This document shows positions 11,034 through 24,500 of a stretch of 64,000 nt of DNA, one piece after another. The position numbers were made by a program, and so were the translations under genes. The notes beneath the pieces are model-generated. The model was not told the DNA's origin. It saw only the letters and a program-made list of their open reading frames with translations, and did no database searches. Position 1 is the first letter of the stretch; the number at the start of each line of letters is the position of its first letter. This stretch comes from Artemia franciscana (Eukaryota; Arthropoda; Branchiopoda; Anostraca; Artemiidae): contig NC_088873.1 in NCBI RefSeq assembly GCF_032884065.1, positions 8,753,702 to 8,817,701 on the forward strand, given 5' to 3'.

Positions 11034-12514
11034 AACTTGCATTTCCTACTTTGATACTGACATATAAACAAGGTGTAGCTTAAGTATCTTTTCTGAGTGT
11101 ATTTTTTCTTCAACAGAAAATGTTTCGTTTGGGGGAAATTTTGTGATAAATGACTTGCAGGCTTGTGCTTAATTTTTAGTCTGAATTTGAGGCTTTGGCT
11201 CTTCAGGTTATTATCATTTGAGTTGGAATGTATTATTGCTACTTAAAATATATTATTGCTATTGCTAACTTTTAATATTTATGTTTCATCTTCAAATCTT
11301 GCTTTTTTGTGTAAATTTTCACTCTTATTAAGTTCATTAAATATGAAGTGCGTATATTTATGAAAAAGTAATTGAGGTTAGCAGCAAAAAAAAGACAAAA
11401 AGAAAGCGCCCCCATTTGATGGCTTCTATATGATGCAGCCTCAGTGTATTTTTCCCTCGGTAACTTTGTATACAAGGGTTGGCCGTCGAAGCTTAGAAGA
11501 GGGCTCATCCGATTTGAAATTGAAAGTTCTAGTTTCCTTAAGAGTCGACGGTGATATGATCAGTGTAAAATGTAACCAAAATATTGGTATGTGTGTACTT
11601 TTAAAAGGGTCAGACTACCAGGAAATGAAAATCATAAGATATTTAATCGATTTTTATGATGTAAAATCAGAAGCTTTAGAGTTGTCCTATCTTGAAAAAC
11701 AAGTCTAAAGTTCTTGTAGCGGGAGCAACGATTTGACACCCTGTGCGAGAGCAATGGCTTTGGAGGATTTTTGCTTTTTTTTTGCCCATGAAATTTTACA
11801 GTATGACTTGGATGCCGCAATGAGTTCCTTGTTCATTCGTAATCGTCAGCCGATAATGATATTAATAAACAGTGTATCTTAGCTATTAGCTGTATTTTTC
11901 ATAACAAAACAGTTGGGATGACACCATACTACTGTGATAGCCCATCGAAATTAAGAGAAGAGGAATGGAGGCACCAAACAGAGTATAAAAAAGAATATTA
12001 GAAGAAAGTATAGAGTATAAAAAGTAAGAAGAAAATATAAAAAAGAGTATTAGAACGAATGAGGTTGGAATAATAAAACTGTTCCTCACATATTTCAAAG
12101 TATTTCCAGATAATGGCATATTAAACAGAAATATATAAGATATTATATAATTTTTTTTTATTTAGTACCAATTATTGACAAAAAAAAAACTTAACATACA
12201 CAAATCCCCTCCAAATGCCACAGCATGATATGGAGGAGGGATAACCAAACAAATCAAAAAAATGAAAGCAGCAACAACAGCAAACAAAAAAAAACAACTT
12301 AGCACAAACCTTAGGAGGAGTTTTAAAACAAAACACAACTACAACATCATATACCCTACTACCACTTGCTTAAAAAAAATGCTGCAAATCGGTAACTTTT
12401 ATCAAGAGCTTGATTTATACAGCCAGTTAAATATGTTATTGCCTGTTCTGCATTCATTTCTTCCCTAAAAACCAAACTGATTAGGGTGTAATATATTAAA
12501 TTTCTCAAGATGTG
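11034..12514 (+). other. Intron sequence, no gene seen
   Basis: AT-rich sequence between the nested RNase gene and a LINE relic. Open frames at 11430-11708 and 11886-12119 have no recognisable domain or conserved motif. Confidence 0.5.
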
Positions 12515-13071
12515 CTAAAGTCTATTACTAATTAACTTTTCAGTTATACGACTTAATAGGGGCCAAACTGAAATGGGTCTATAAATTGACACACTAGTCC
12601 TCTCGCCTCTTTTAAATAATGGAATCACATCTGCTGTCTTAAAACAATCAGGGAATATCCCAACTTTAAAGTAAGAGCTAATCAATCCCACAAAATTTTC
12701 CAAAATTGTTGTTACAATCTATTTTATTACCTTTCCTGGTTACCATTCTGATTTATTATCAGATTAAATTTATCGCCTCCAAGTGAACTTAACTTCATAC
12801 TACGAACAATATTATCCACCTCAGTACAGTTCGTTGGCCTTAAATAAAGTGAAATATCTTCGGTGTTGTGCTCTTGCTAAGTACCGCCTGGTGAAAACCT
12901 CCTAAAATTTATATCCTCTTGTAGCTGTATATTTGATGATAGGTTTGACCCAATGTTGGAAAAATATTCACCAAACACCTCGGAAATTTTTACCAAAAGC
13001 TCAGCCAAAATATCGAGATGATATTTGCACGCAAGTACCAAGACGAGACTTGCGGTCTTGGGTGCCACCAA
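12515..13071 (-). pseudogene. Decayed non-LTR retrotransposon reverse transcriptase (minus strand)
   Basis: On the minus strand, 13071-12877 gives FGEYFSNIGSNLSSNI, the stretch that precedes the RT domain in Jockey/CR1-like LINEs. 12703-12515 then gives FKVGIFPDCFKTADVIPLFK and YRPISVWPLLSRITEKLI, RT motifs 1-2. The two parts are in different frames and separated by non-coding text, and the catalytic palm (YADD region) is absent. It is a 5'-RT relic unrelated in detail to the LINE at 41625. Confidence 0.75.
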
Positions 13072-14676
13072 CTATGCTTTTAATAATTTGCCATGTCTTC
13101 TTAGGGATCCTTCAATTCCCTTAAACTTAGAATGGTAATAATTTTCTCTTCATAGCTGTTAAAAACAATTCAAAACATTTCTATAATTTTTATGAACTGT
13201 AATAGATTCTTCACTTTTTTCAATATGCATACGCTTAAATAAAAAAAAAAATTCGATGACGAATGCAAAGGACTAAATTCATATTTATCCGTGATTTTCT
13301 AGGAGCATCTTTACGATTTAATGACGTTAACTTGCCCTACAAGACTCCTCAAAAAGAATTTTTAGCTGTTGATACCAAAGACCCGTTTTATGATTAGGGC
13401 CTTCACTGCTCTCAGCAATAGTAGACCAGTCAAAATACAATCCGTGAATTCAAACTAGAAAGCGTTTTAGCATCTATAATGATTGAAAGTTCATTTTGTT
13501 TTCCTGCACCCATTTGGTGTGGTTTGGACAGATTCAACTAATTGGACCCAAAAACTAAAGAGAAAATTTGAAAATTGGGGGGGGAGCTATGCACCTGAAA
13601 GCATGCATACATGCCTGGCTGCGAAAATCATCAAGTGCTTTCTAACAAGCAGATAATATCAGACTATACATTTAACCGGGAAGGTTGCTGTTGCATGTCA
13701 TCTATATTTTACTCGTGAGATGATAGCTTTCGCTCGGTTGGAGTGGTATTCGGGTGAGTTTTGCTTCTGGTAAAGCTAATAAGTCTTGTTTATATTAGAA
13801 TAATGATTATAATAGGATTCAATTTATTGCCAAAAATACCAATAATTACCGAAAAATATAAAAAGCGTTAAAGAATGGCTCGCAAGAAAAAATTTCAATT
13901 TGCAGCTGACTCAGGAATGGTAACCATTATCTCGATTATTGTTAATTTATGAAAGGCATCGGTCCTAGCTATTTATACCCCTGTAGGACGGACAGACGTA
14001 GACATAGTTAGTCGAAGGGATTTTACACACAGTTGTACAAACAAATAGACAGAATATTTGGGAGAGAAATAAAGTTATTTTATTTGTTTTTGTGTTTTAA
14101 GAGACTATATGACTGCTTGGTACAAATAGAGAAAGATGGTGTCCAAATATGAGTATGAGAACATGAAAATTTTAACGGCAATGGACGTCTGTAACTTTTT
14201 AGATATAACGACCTAGTTGTAACCAATAGCGTTTATGTGACTTAAAAGAACTTGAAGGCAGATGTGAAAACAGGTGATATTGTTTATTTATTCAGGCTGG
14301 AATGATGGAGTTTATAGGAAGAGAGTTGAAATCATGGTATATGAGAAAGCTTCTTAGTTTTCTGTTTTTTTGGGGGGTGGAGAAACTGCATTTCTAGTTG
14401 CGCTCTCTATGACTAAAATTGGGAAAATTCGCTGCAAATTTACCCTCTCTCCTAGGGTTTTGACAAAATTAACGCCACTAACTCTGATATAAACAAGTGT
14501 TGTGCAACGTATAATACTATTTAGGAAAGGGGTAGAGGGATACTTTACAATGCAAAAATATTTACCAGAAATTGTTGAAATAAAACGCAAAAAGGAAAAT
14601 AAAATTATTCGCTATTATTTTCTTCTTCTTGAGAAGTTTCGCTGGGAAAAATTTGATACATATATATGTATATATA
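13072..14676 (+). other. Intron sequence with a possible LINE endonuclease scrap
   Basis: No host exon seen. Around 14160-14240 the text acgacctagttgtaaccaat resembles the LINE endonuclease DNA at 42168 (acaacctagttataaccaat), suggesting a short old fragment in + orientation. The rest is AT-rich without recognised features. Confidence 0.4.
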
Positions 14677-14724
14677 TCTATATATATAAAAATAAGTTGT
14701 CTGTCTGTCTGTGGATGGATGGAT

Positions 14725-14740
14725 CAGGTGACGTCACCTG
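14725..14740. promoter_or_regulatory. 16-bp CRE-like palindrome at Helitron 5' end
   Basis: CAGGTGACGTCACCTG is a perfect palindrome containing TGACGTCA (the CREB/ATF consensus) inside E-box-like CAGGTG/CACCTG arms. It recurs at 15575-15590 and 57900-57915. A second GGTGACGTCA follows within 30 bases. A role in transcription is inference only. Confidence 0.6.
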
Positions 14741-14744
14741 AAAA

Positions 14745-16440
14745 AACTGGATCAGGTGACGTCAAAACTGAAAAAACTAAAAAAAGGCAAAAACTACAAA
14801 TAAAACTAAAAACTAATAAAAAAAATAAAAAAGCTAAAAAACTAAAAAAACTAAAAAAAGGCAAAAACTACAAAAAAAACTAAAAACTAATAAAAAAGCT
14901 AAAAAACTAAAAAAACTAAAAAAAGGCAAAAACTACAAAAAAAAACTAAAAACTAATAAAAAAAATTAAAAAAGCTAAAAAACTAAAAAAACTAAAAAAA
15001 CTAAAAAAAGGTAAAAAACTAAAAAAAACTAAAAACTAAAAAAAACTAAAAAAAAAGGAAAAAACTGAAAAATAAGCTAAAATAAAGGTAAAAACCAATA
15101 AAAAACTAAAAAAAAAACTGAAAAAACTAAAAAAAGGCAAAAACTACAAAAAAAAACTAAAAACTAATAAAAAAAGTAAAAAAGCTAAAAAACTAAAAAA
15201 ACTAAAAAAAACTAAAAAAAGGTAAAAAACTAAAAAAAAAAAAAAATAAAAAAAAAACTAAAAAAAAGGAAAAAACTGAAAAATAAGCTAAAATAAAGGT
15301 AAAAACCAATAAAAAACTAAAAAGAAAAAAAGGAAAAAACTAAAAAAAATTTTCATCTAAAAAACTAAAAAAGGTAAAAACTAAAAGAACTAAAAAAGAA
15401 AAAAATAAATGACGAAACTCAAAGAGAAAGCGACCAGGACAAAAGGAATGTTCGATTAGCAATCAACAAAGCACCGGGACACAGGGAGTATAAATGACGA
15501 CCAGGACATAAGTAAAAAAAAAAACTATCTATATATATAAAAATAAGTTGTCTCTGGATCTGTGGATCGTGGATCAGGTGACGTCACCTGAAAAACTGGA
15601 TCAGGTGACGTCAAAACTGAAAAAACTAAAAAAAGGCAAAAACTACAAAAAAAACTAAAAACTAATAAAAAAGCTAAAAAACTAAAAAAACTAAAAAAAA
15701 GGCAAAAACTACAAAAAAAACTAAAAACTAATAAAAAAAATAAAAAAATAAAAAACTAAAAAAACTAAAAAAACTAAAAAAAGGTAAAAAACTAAAAAAA
15801 CTAAAAACTAAAAAAAACTAAAAAAAAGGAAAAAACTGAAAAATAAGCTAAAATAAAGGTAAAAACCAATAAAAAACTAAAAAAAAAACTGAAAAAACTA
15901 AAAAAAGGCAAAAACTACAAAAAAACTAAAAACTAATAAAAAAAGTAAAAAAGCTAAAAAACTAAAAAAACTAAAAAAACTAAAAAAAGGTAAAAAACTA
16001 AAAAAAATAAAAAATAAAAAAAAACTAAAAAAAAGGAAAAAACTGAAAAATAAGCTAACATAAAGGTAAAAACCAATAAAAAACTAAAAAGAAAAAAAGG
16101 AAAAAACTAAAAAAAAATTTCATCTAAAAAACTAAAAAAAACTAAAAAAGGTAAAAACTAAAAGAACTAAAAAAGAAAAAAATAAATGACGACACTCAAA
16201 GAGAAAGCGACCAGGACAAAAGGAATGTTCGATTAGCAATCAACAAAGCACCGGGACACAGGGAGTATAAATGACGACCAGGACATAAGTAAAAAAAAAA
16301 TTAACAAAACTAAAAAGAAGGTAAAAACTACAAAAAAACTAAAAAGAAAAAAAAACTAAAAACTAATAAAAAAACTAAAAAATCTAAATAAACTAAAAAA
16401 GAAAAAAAAAGGAAAAAAATAAAGGAGAAAAACAAAACTA
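14745..16440 (+). repeat. A-run array (AAAAACTA / AAAAAGGTA units)
   Basis: Nearly continuous runs of five to eight A's separated by CTA, GCTA, GGTA or GGCA spacers, centre-to-centre about 8-10 bases. Larger blocks recur after the second 5' end at 15528. Strand asymmetry is extreme: the + strand has almost no T outside the spacers. Apparent open frames here on either strand are artefacts of the low-complexity sequence. Confidence 0.9.
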
Positions 16441-16863
16441 AAAAACGAATGTATATACAGACCGGTACACCGGGATACAAATGACGACCGGGACACAGGG
16501 AATATAAATGACGACCGGGACACAGGGACACAACTACAACGGGGACACCGGGGGAAACAGGGGGATATAAATGACGACCGGGACAAAAAAACTAAAAAGA
16601 AAAAAAAACTAAAAACTAATAAAAAAACTAAAAAATCTAAAAATCTAAATAAGCTAAAAAAGAAAAAAAAAGGAAAAAAATAAAGGAGAAAAACAAAACT
16701 AAAAAACGAATGTATATACAGACCGGGACACCGGGATACAAATGACGACCGGGACACAGGGAATATAAATGACGACCGGGACACAGGGACACAACTACAA
16801 CGGGGACACCGGGGGAAACAGGGGGATGTAAATGACAACCGGGACACCGGGACAGGGAATGGT

Positions 16864-17057
16864 CGATTAGCAATCACCATCAACAAAGCTCAAGGGCAAT
16901 CATTAGAATCATGAGGTATAGATCTGAATACAGATTGTTTTCCCATGGACCATTATATGTTGCATATTCAAGAGTCGGTAAACCTGACATTCTATTTATA
17001 TACAAAGACAATGGGACAGCAAAGAATGTTGTATATTCGCAAGTTTTACGTAGTTAA
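16864..17057 (+). pseudogene. Helitron helicase C-terminus, remnant
   Basis: RLAITINKAQGQSLES is followed by a TGA, a broken middle, and VACSRVGKPD in another frame, ending at TAA 17055-17057. It is the same motif V/VI remnant as at 3715. It lies between minisatellite blocks and the element's (TA)n tract. Confidence 0.8.

Positions 17058-17061
<4 letters not shown>

Positions 17062-17146
<85 letters not shown>
17062..17146. repeat. (TA)n microsatellite inside Helitron copy 2
   Basis: About 85 bases of uninterrupted TA dinucleotides between the helicase remnant and the 3' terminal region. Confidence 0.95.
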
Positions 17147-17147
<1 letters not shown>

Positions 17148-17240
17148 ATCTATATTCACAGGTGGGACATAGGGACACAACTACAATGGCGCGTAACTAT
17201 TATGGCGCGTAACGACTTACGCGCGCGGGGGGGCTTGGGG

Positions 17241-17432
<192 letters not shown>

Positions 17433-17463
17433 CTATATTTATACTATATAGACTCTTTTACAG

Positions 17464-17629
17464 GCTTCAAGAAGAAAAATGGATGCTTTCAGTTCAAAGT
17501 TTAAACAAGAAACTGCAGAGTATCTCCCAACACACAGAAAGGCTTACTACAGTATTAATAAATCTGGGAAGAACGTTGTTTGAATTGGTCAAGTTTGGTC
17601 AAGATCGTTTCAAGTGTGAACTTGGACAG
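17464..17629 (+). CDS. Putative ADIP/SSX2IP-like coiled-coil protein, exon B
   Basis: Begins after tctttttacag and ends at GGACAG|GTATAT. One base completes the AAG codon left open by the exon at 201, then 55 codons follow, ending in phase 0. The joined reading is [22 protein letters not shown]. The peptide is helical with a W and [18 protein letters not shown]2IP has a comparable W..-IR..H.EKL segment after its central coiled coil, but the match is loose. In-phase joining on both sides is the main evidence. A Helitron and a 125-bp TA tract end just upstream of the acceptor and may affect splicing. Confidence 0.7.
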
Positions 17630-17892
17630 GTATATTGAATACTCAGTTCTATTCTTAATGGGACTAAAGTAGAAAAGATTTGCTAAATCAGGAGTTTTCA
17701 TTGATTTTCGAATTCCTTGCATGGTAGTCCTTTAAAAAATTGTTCTATGGCTTACTGAGAATTTCATTTAATAATATAATAATTTTTATTCCTCACGTCT
17801 ATCAATACAAAATTTCCACATAACTGACAACCTATTGAAAGAAAAATGTTATGGCAGGGCAAAGAGCGCATCGACTGCGGCACGATTGTCAT

Positions 17893-18860
17893 TTAAAGTC
17901 GTCCTACGTCGACAGTCTCGAGATATGGTATGCTTATGTTTAGGCTATTGGAGAAGGCTTCCAGTGGTTTCATCTTTTCGACTGGGAATGGCAGTTTGTT
18001 CCAGATCCCGATGACCCGGGTTATGAACGAATGATGGCAAGAATTAGATCTTGCAAGCTTCATCTTCACCTGCTCCAATTGCAGACTGTGCGATCTTGTG
18101 TTCCTTTGGGGAGTTATTTGAACAAGTTTGTCTTTTACGTTCCCGAAATTCTCGTGAACTATCTTAAAAGGGTTTTAAGTCTAAGATCGTTCTTCTTGTC
18201 TCAAGTTTATGGAGAGTGAGCCTTCATATAGCTTCGTCATACGGAAGGTTTCTGAATCCTTGAAGTCCTTTTACAAATCGTTTCTGGACTCGTTCTATCC
18301 TGTCTATCGTTTTTGAGATATGGCGACCAGATGACAGTGGTGTATTCAAGCTGTGGCCTAACATAGCTTGTGTATTCTGAGATCTTTGAGTGAATGTCAA
18401 GGTATCGTAGGGAGTAAGTGAGTAGCATCAAAGAGTATTTGATGCTCTAAACACAACCAGGCCGACATGCTTTTCTGGTTTGAGGTCCAAGCTCAGAATT
18501 ACACCTAAGTCCTTTTCGCAGGTAGATTTTGTCAGGTTTCATTTTGTATGAGCACTTCGGATTTTGGTGGCCAAGATGGACGACAGAGCATTTTGCTACA
18601 TTTAGCGAAAGTTGCCATTCTTCGAGCTTCTCTGTTAGGGCGTCCAAAACCCTTTGAATTTGTTATAATGCACTAGCTTCTCCCAGGAGCTTCGTATTGT
18701 CTGCAAACAGGCCAAAGTTGGTTTGGGAAACGGCATTTATGCAAATTTCTATGTACATGACGAACAAGAGTGGGTCGAGAACACTACCTTGTGGGACGCC
18801 ACTGGTTGCATCTATCCATGTGGATAGTGTGTCTGCAACCGTGAGTTTTTGAACTTCATT
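17893..18860 (-). pseudogene. Decayed CR1/Jockey-like LINE, reverse transcriptase to C-terminus
   Basis: Reading the minus strand from 18812 downwards gives GVPQGSVLDPLLFVMYI (RT motif B), FGLFADNTKLLG (the FADD box, second D changed to N), LEEWQLSLNVAKCSVVHLG (thumb region), then YVRPQLEYTTVIWSPYLK and finally FITRVIGIWNKLPFPVEKM, the usual C-terminal end of this LINE type. Pieces lie in three frames with stops between, so it is an old dead copy. The catalytic D-to-N change alone would disable the enzyme. It lies in the intron after exon B. Confidence 0.88.
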
Positions 18861-20384
18861 AACACAGGATATAAGGGGCTCGTATCCTAAAACCCTTTCT
18901 CCCCTAGCCTGGGAAAACTTTGTAACAATTACATAAAAATGTTCAAAACCTGCATGTATCAGATGTTGATAATTCAGGGAAAGAGACTTCCATCTGGGTT
19001 TTGAATCGACTCTGTGTTTAAATGTTTATTTGATTAAATGCATTTATAATTAATGATGCCTCCAGGGATAACAAGAAAATTTTACAGATCTTAACTCTCT
19101 GTGTTAACTGTAACAAAAATTTCGCGGAACTTCTCCATAGTAACAACTTATATATTGGCTTCGGTTATTATAAAGAGGAAAAGAGGTGTCGCTTAAACAG
19201 AAACGTCTTCAAGCTTCGGCCACCCCAACACATTCATTTATTACGTTTTGCGCGTTTTTTTTGTTCGTACACTACGCATCCTGTTTCCCATTTGTCAACT
19301 AGAATGATTTCAAGTGCGATATCTATAACACTTTTAATACTGCCGTAGTCAAACACATAAAAGAATAAAGTTATAGTTGAGAGAATCTGAATGTGTCAAG
19401 TTGCTGATTACTATGAATTTGTAAATAATGTTTCAGTATTTTCGAAAAACGATGAAGCCCTCTGAAACAATAAAGTTGTGTATATGTCAGTAATTCTTCA
19501 TTGGAAAAAAAATTCCCTAGATGGTGTTGAACTTATGTTGGGGATCTAGTTGGGGAGAGGGGATTTAGTTCTCTTTTGACCACTTATCGTAGTTATACAA
19601 TTGCCGCTTTCTTTTAACTAGAATAAGAAAATTTCAGTGTTCATTTTAGATGTGAAGAAAGCTGCCATAGGCAATATTGAGTGACTAAAAGAACGAGGAT
19701 TAAAAAAAATAAGCAGGAAAAAGGATTGTCATAGTTATTGGCAAAGAGTAGGAGGAACTGATTGAATCATTAGTGAAAGAGTATTGAACGCTATCGATTG
19801 TTTTCCATGAAAACGAGGCTCTGACGTTGACAAAGACCTTCAAGATTAAGTTCAATGGTCTTACCTGAAATACCCCCCCCCCCTTCTCAATCTTAGAAAG
19901 ATTAAGATCATTTACTTTTGGTGCTGATAAAGAAGTATGCTTAAACTATTTAGGTCATGTTTTAGCATGTTTTTTATATTTTGTTGGTTGACATTTCTCC
20001 AAGTTTGTTTTGTATTTTATTGTATTTATTTCTAGTAAATGTTAAAAAACAAGGAGGCGCAAATCAGGTGGTATTAAGGAGTTTTTATTCAAGTAAAACC
20101 TGTAAGGAAGATAATTCTCGCTATTACAAATATTTTAGATTTATTAAAAGAATTTGGCTAGGCACATGTCGAAAAACTTATTTCACTTGCATTTTAGGTA
20201 TGCCTTTCATTTCCTTTTTTTTCATTTATGTTTCCGGACACTTAAAAAACACATTTCTAGGTATATGCCGGGAAAATTTGAAGATGAATTAGAAAATTAA
20301 GGATTTTGCAAAATTTTGAGATTTTGTGGGGGAGGGGTGGAATGGGGTTAGAGCTTTACTTATCCCCCTATATCTATTTTTTAG
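18861..20384 (+). other. Intron sequence, no gene seen
   Basis: AT-rich sequence between the LINE relic and exon C. The frame at 19981-20292 has no recognisable domain. Confidence 0.5.
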
Positions 20385-20538
20385 AAGGATAATCATGTCA
20401 TTTCTGAAGATGAAGCTTTCCTATCAGTTGATATACAAGAATTTCCTGTCGACTTTGATTTACATGAAGAAAGAAGTACTAACTTCTTTAATGAATTACT
20501 AGTAAGGTTGAAGAAAATTATCAGCTATAGCTTTTGCG
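20385..20538 (+). CDS. Putative ADIP/SSX2IP-like coiled-coil protein, exon C
   Basis: Begins after tctattttttag in phase 0, matching the end of exon B, and ends at TTTTGCG|GTAGGT with one extra base. It encodes 51 codons: an acidic segment (VISEDEAFLSVDIQEFPVDF) followed by a helical stretch (ERSTNFFNELLVRLKK). SSX2IP has a DVISRQDHE segment at the equivalent place, a suggestive but short likeness. The leftover G joins with AA of the next exon to give a GAA codon, keeping the frame. Confidence 0.65.
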
Positions 20539-21536
20539 GTAGGTTTTCATCTATTTTTCTTCTCTGAGCTAAATAATATAGGATTTTACTGTATGTAGGA
20601 TTTTAAAAATATTGGATTTTGCTTTGTTCATGGCTCATTACTTGCTTTTACAACTAAGAGGCGGCGCTTTTGCGTTACAAATCCGTGGCAACACACTAAC
20701 GTTACCTTTGTAAGGAGCCATGTGCCTACTATGTATCATTTTTATTTGTTAGTTGTTTTTATTACCACTTTTTGTGGAAGGTGCGGTCAATAAACTTTAG
20801 AATGGGCTCATTCGATTGGAATTTAAATTCTATTACTCTTTTTAGGGATGAAATTAATTAGAGGGCAACCAGCTCTCCTCGTGTGCACTTGTTTGCCCCT
20901 GGGCACCTCTCCAACCACCCATGGCATCGGATCAAAGTTTTATGTAGTCATTTTGTTCAAAATAGTCAAAATGTCTGATAAGTATACCTCAGGGGTTGAC
21001 ATGACCCTTTAGCCCCAGGTGTAGTGACCTTAAATTACGTAAGTTACCCATTGCTCACTAGTAGTTAAAGTAGAAAAGGTGGGTATGTTTTTTCTTGGTT
21101 GCCCATTCGGCTTAGAGCTCTAGAAGACCATTCGCTAGTTTTAGATTTCCCGGAGTTTCCAAGATATACTGCTAAAACAACATGCATATCTAAGTACTGT
21201 TGTAAAATACCGCAAAAGAAAAACTCGGTAAGCAAAATTGGTAAAATAAGGTAAAATTGGTAAAATAAGGTACTCCTTAGGAAATATAGGGTATAAAATG
21301 GGTGTTTAAGAGTTCCCCTTTAGCTACAAGACCTGTTGAGCATTTCTTTTTAAGCATCACTAACAGCTTTTAATGAAATTTTTTGATGATTCTGATTTTC
21401 CTGGGCTTAAAAAAGGTCATCCCTTCATCTAGAGTACCATCAACTTAAGTAACAGTCTAGTTTATCCCTTTGGTAATCTTATGCCTTGGGTAATATATCA
21501 GCACTTGGATAGGGCTTGATTTCAGACATCCGTTTC

Positions 21537-21571
<35 letters not shown>

Positions 21572-24500
21572 AGAAAAAAAAAAGATTTACCATTTATTTG
21601 GGAGTAAAATCATATAAGCAATTTTTTTGTACATTTAAACCAAAGAAATGATATCCTGATAGCCTTGCATATTTAAATAGCCGCGTTCAGTCACATGACT
21701 TATTCGCTTCATTTTTCATTGTTTGTATAAGTACCACCTGAAACATAATAGCAGAACATGCAGGCACTTTCACAGTCATTACGACCATCTTCAACAGAAT
21801 TTGCTGTCAAATCTAGCTCCTCTGCTTAAGACTCAGATTTTGATTCAGGCTTGTGCCTGTTCCGAACCATAGTTTTTTTGAACTGATCGTTTCCTGATTT
21901 TGGTTTCTTGGACTAAATACAGCATAATATTGGCTATTTATTTGTGCATTAGGGGGGAGGGGAGGAGGTAAAGCATATCAGTTCTGCATGTAAAATGTGT
22001 TAGCTACAATTTTTCTGCATATTATGAAGCAAGAATTGTTTTATAATTTCACGCTGTCCAAATACTTTACCCCCACCCTCTAGTATGCAAATATACAGCC
22101 CAGTTTATATAAGTCCAATGCAGTCCGTAACCAAGGTCTTTGTTGTTTTTTTTTTGGGGGGGGGGGGGGCAGTTGCCCCCCCAAAAAAAATTGGAGAAAA
22201 GAATTATTATATAGCCCATGCCCCTTGACCATCTGGATATGGACACCTCTCCCTCTCCCCAATAAAAATTCTGGAGCTACACCCCTGGCCGTTCTTGTCT
22301 TTGTGGCTATGAAACCAGTTTTCTCATATCTTACATTCAGATTAAGAACTCGAGTGTGTGCTGGCTAATTAACAAGTATCAAGAATTCTTGTCCAAGCTT
22401 GCTGGTGAATAGTCTTTCATTTAATCTAGCTTGGTTTTTTGGTTTGTTTGATTTAGTCTTTCTTCCGCTCTGTTAGGGTTACTTCAAAAAACTAGTTTTC
22501 CTTCTTTTTTTTGGGCACTGAAGACGGCTGGGCGGAAGTCCCTGACGAAATATCATTTCGCTTCTTTTCTATTCACTTGCTTACATTACCCTCTTTCTTC
22601 ACGGTTATTTAATTTATTTATTTTTTGTTTGTCATATGTCAATCCTACTTGTAACCCTTTCTAGAGTTTTGGGGTGAGGGGGGGGGGGTCAATTGGATGC
22701 TGACTTTTAAGGGGAGAGGAGGCAGAAGTAAATCGAAAGATAGAATATTTAATTCAGGTTATCAAAATAGCATATCTGTAATACCTCCTCAGCAGCTCGG
22801 AAAATAGAATTGAATCTTTCAGGTAGTTGCGGGGGAAAGAGAGAGAAAAGTTAATTCAAATTCGTATTATAGGGTGAGGCTATAAATGTTTTTTCTCCGA
22901 TCCCTCTAAAAGTCATTTCACTCTAAAATCTTATGGGACTTGGAGTCTATTCACGGTAAAGTAGTGAGATAAACTAAAATACCTCGGGAACTGCTTGAGG
23001 GATGAGTTTGAAACCTTCAGGGTAGTTGGTGTGGAGTATACCTTAAGTTTTAAATTGAAAGGTGGAGGGGGCCCAAATTCACCTAAAACTTTTGACTGTA
23101 ATCCACTGTGGGTATGTCTACATCCCTCTTAAAAAAATGCGTACGAAGATTAGAGTTTGGGTTCAAATCAATCGCTGATGCATATCAAAACATTTCGAAT
23201 TCCATTCAAGTTTAAAATCAAACATTTGGTGGTAACGAACTATTAATAAATGATGACTTTTGCGTATAGTAACCCATACTCCTAAGAACAAATTTTTATA
23301 AAAGTTCATCGTCTAAAAAATCTACTTTCTGTATCGTATCGAACTAGTAGCCTTAGGTTACCGAGACAGGCCTTACTCGAGCTAAAATTTTAATTTCTAG
23401 TGCCATTTTTGTAGCAAGAAAAAGATAACGCTCGTGCAGAGTACTGATTTCTGCTATTCTGTTCTGAAAAACAAAAATTTCTGCCTGAAATAAGCCAAAT
23501 ATCGCCAAAACATTTCTCATATATTGTCGGATGAAAATTCTAAAATAACTATTTGGCTTGAAATCATCGCTAACCTATTATATAGCCTTTCAGTTTCAGA
23601 GGCCATACCGGCGCGTGGTTGTGCATTTGTCTCTAAACAGATGTGCAGTTCTTAAAAATGAGCCGTTACTGTAGATTGTTTCCAGTAAAACTAACGGTCA
23701 TAGAATAGTGCAAAGCTATGCACAAACTATTTGTGGGGGAATCAATGAATCGTCTTGATGATGAGGAGGGTAACATAAAGCCTAAAAATTGACTTTTTAG
23801 GCCTAAATTCTCAATCTTCATGGAATGTATTTAAATTCATACATCTGTTCATTTTAACAAATGTATTTCATCTAGGCTTGCAACATTGATGCTGAACGGG
23901 GGGGGGGGTAGCTCCCTTTTTATTGTGAAAACACTGTTTTTACCGGAAAACCTTGGTTTTAGCTATAGAGAATGGTTATAAAATTTTGAAATCAGGATTA
24001 AAGAATAGGCATTTGATGGGGGATGATAACGTTTCTCCTATTTGCAAAAATTTTACCTGATTTTGGAATGTAAATATGCCTAAACGAGCTATATTTATTT
24101 TGCTGTGACTCTTGCTGTAAAGAAAAGTGCGTTGTGACAGATTAAATGATGAAATGGAAGAACAATTTTATTTTTTTAATCGAAAGAAGGGTTATTGATA
24201 ATAATTTGCAGATAGAGATTACAAACTGCTATTTATTGTACAAAAAAAGGAAAAAGAATCCTTCCTTTTTCTTACACAGTATCTTCATTTTTTTAGTTCT
24301 AGAATTTGTCTTAGTTCAAATCACTGTAGTTTATTTCTAAATAAAAAGAAGTATTATTATTATTATCCTAGACTTCTATTTATCGTTAACGAATTTTTTC
24401 TATTCAGGTAACGGTCTGTGCTAATATATTGTTTCGGCACGAAGAAACATTTAAAATAGCCTCTTTTTCCTTGTTTGGGATCTTTCCTCCAATTCAAAAA

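Noticed and set aside
16328-16886. Long minus-strand open frames rich in F, S and CPGRHLY repeats (also 56916-57428, 58133-60304, 60789-61257)
   Set aside because: They are antisense readings of Helitron A-run arrays and GACCGGGACACAGGG minisatellites; repeat periodicity, not coding selection, keeps them open.
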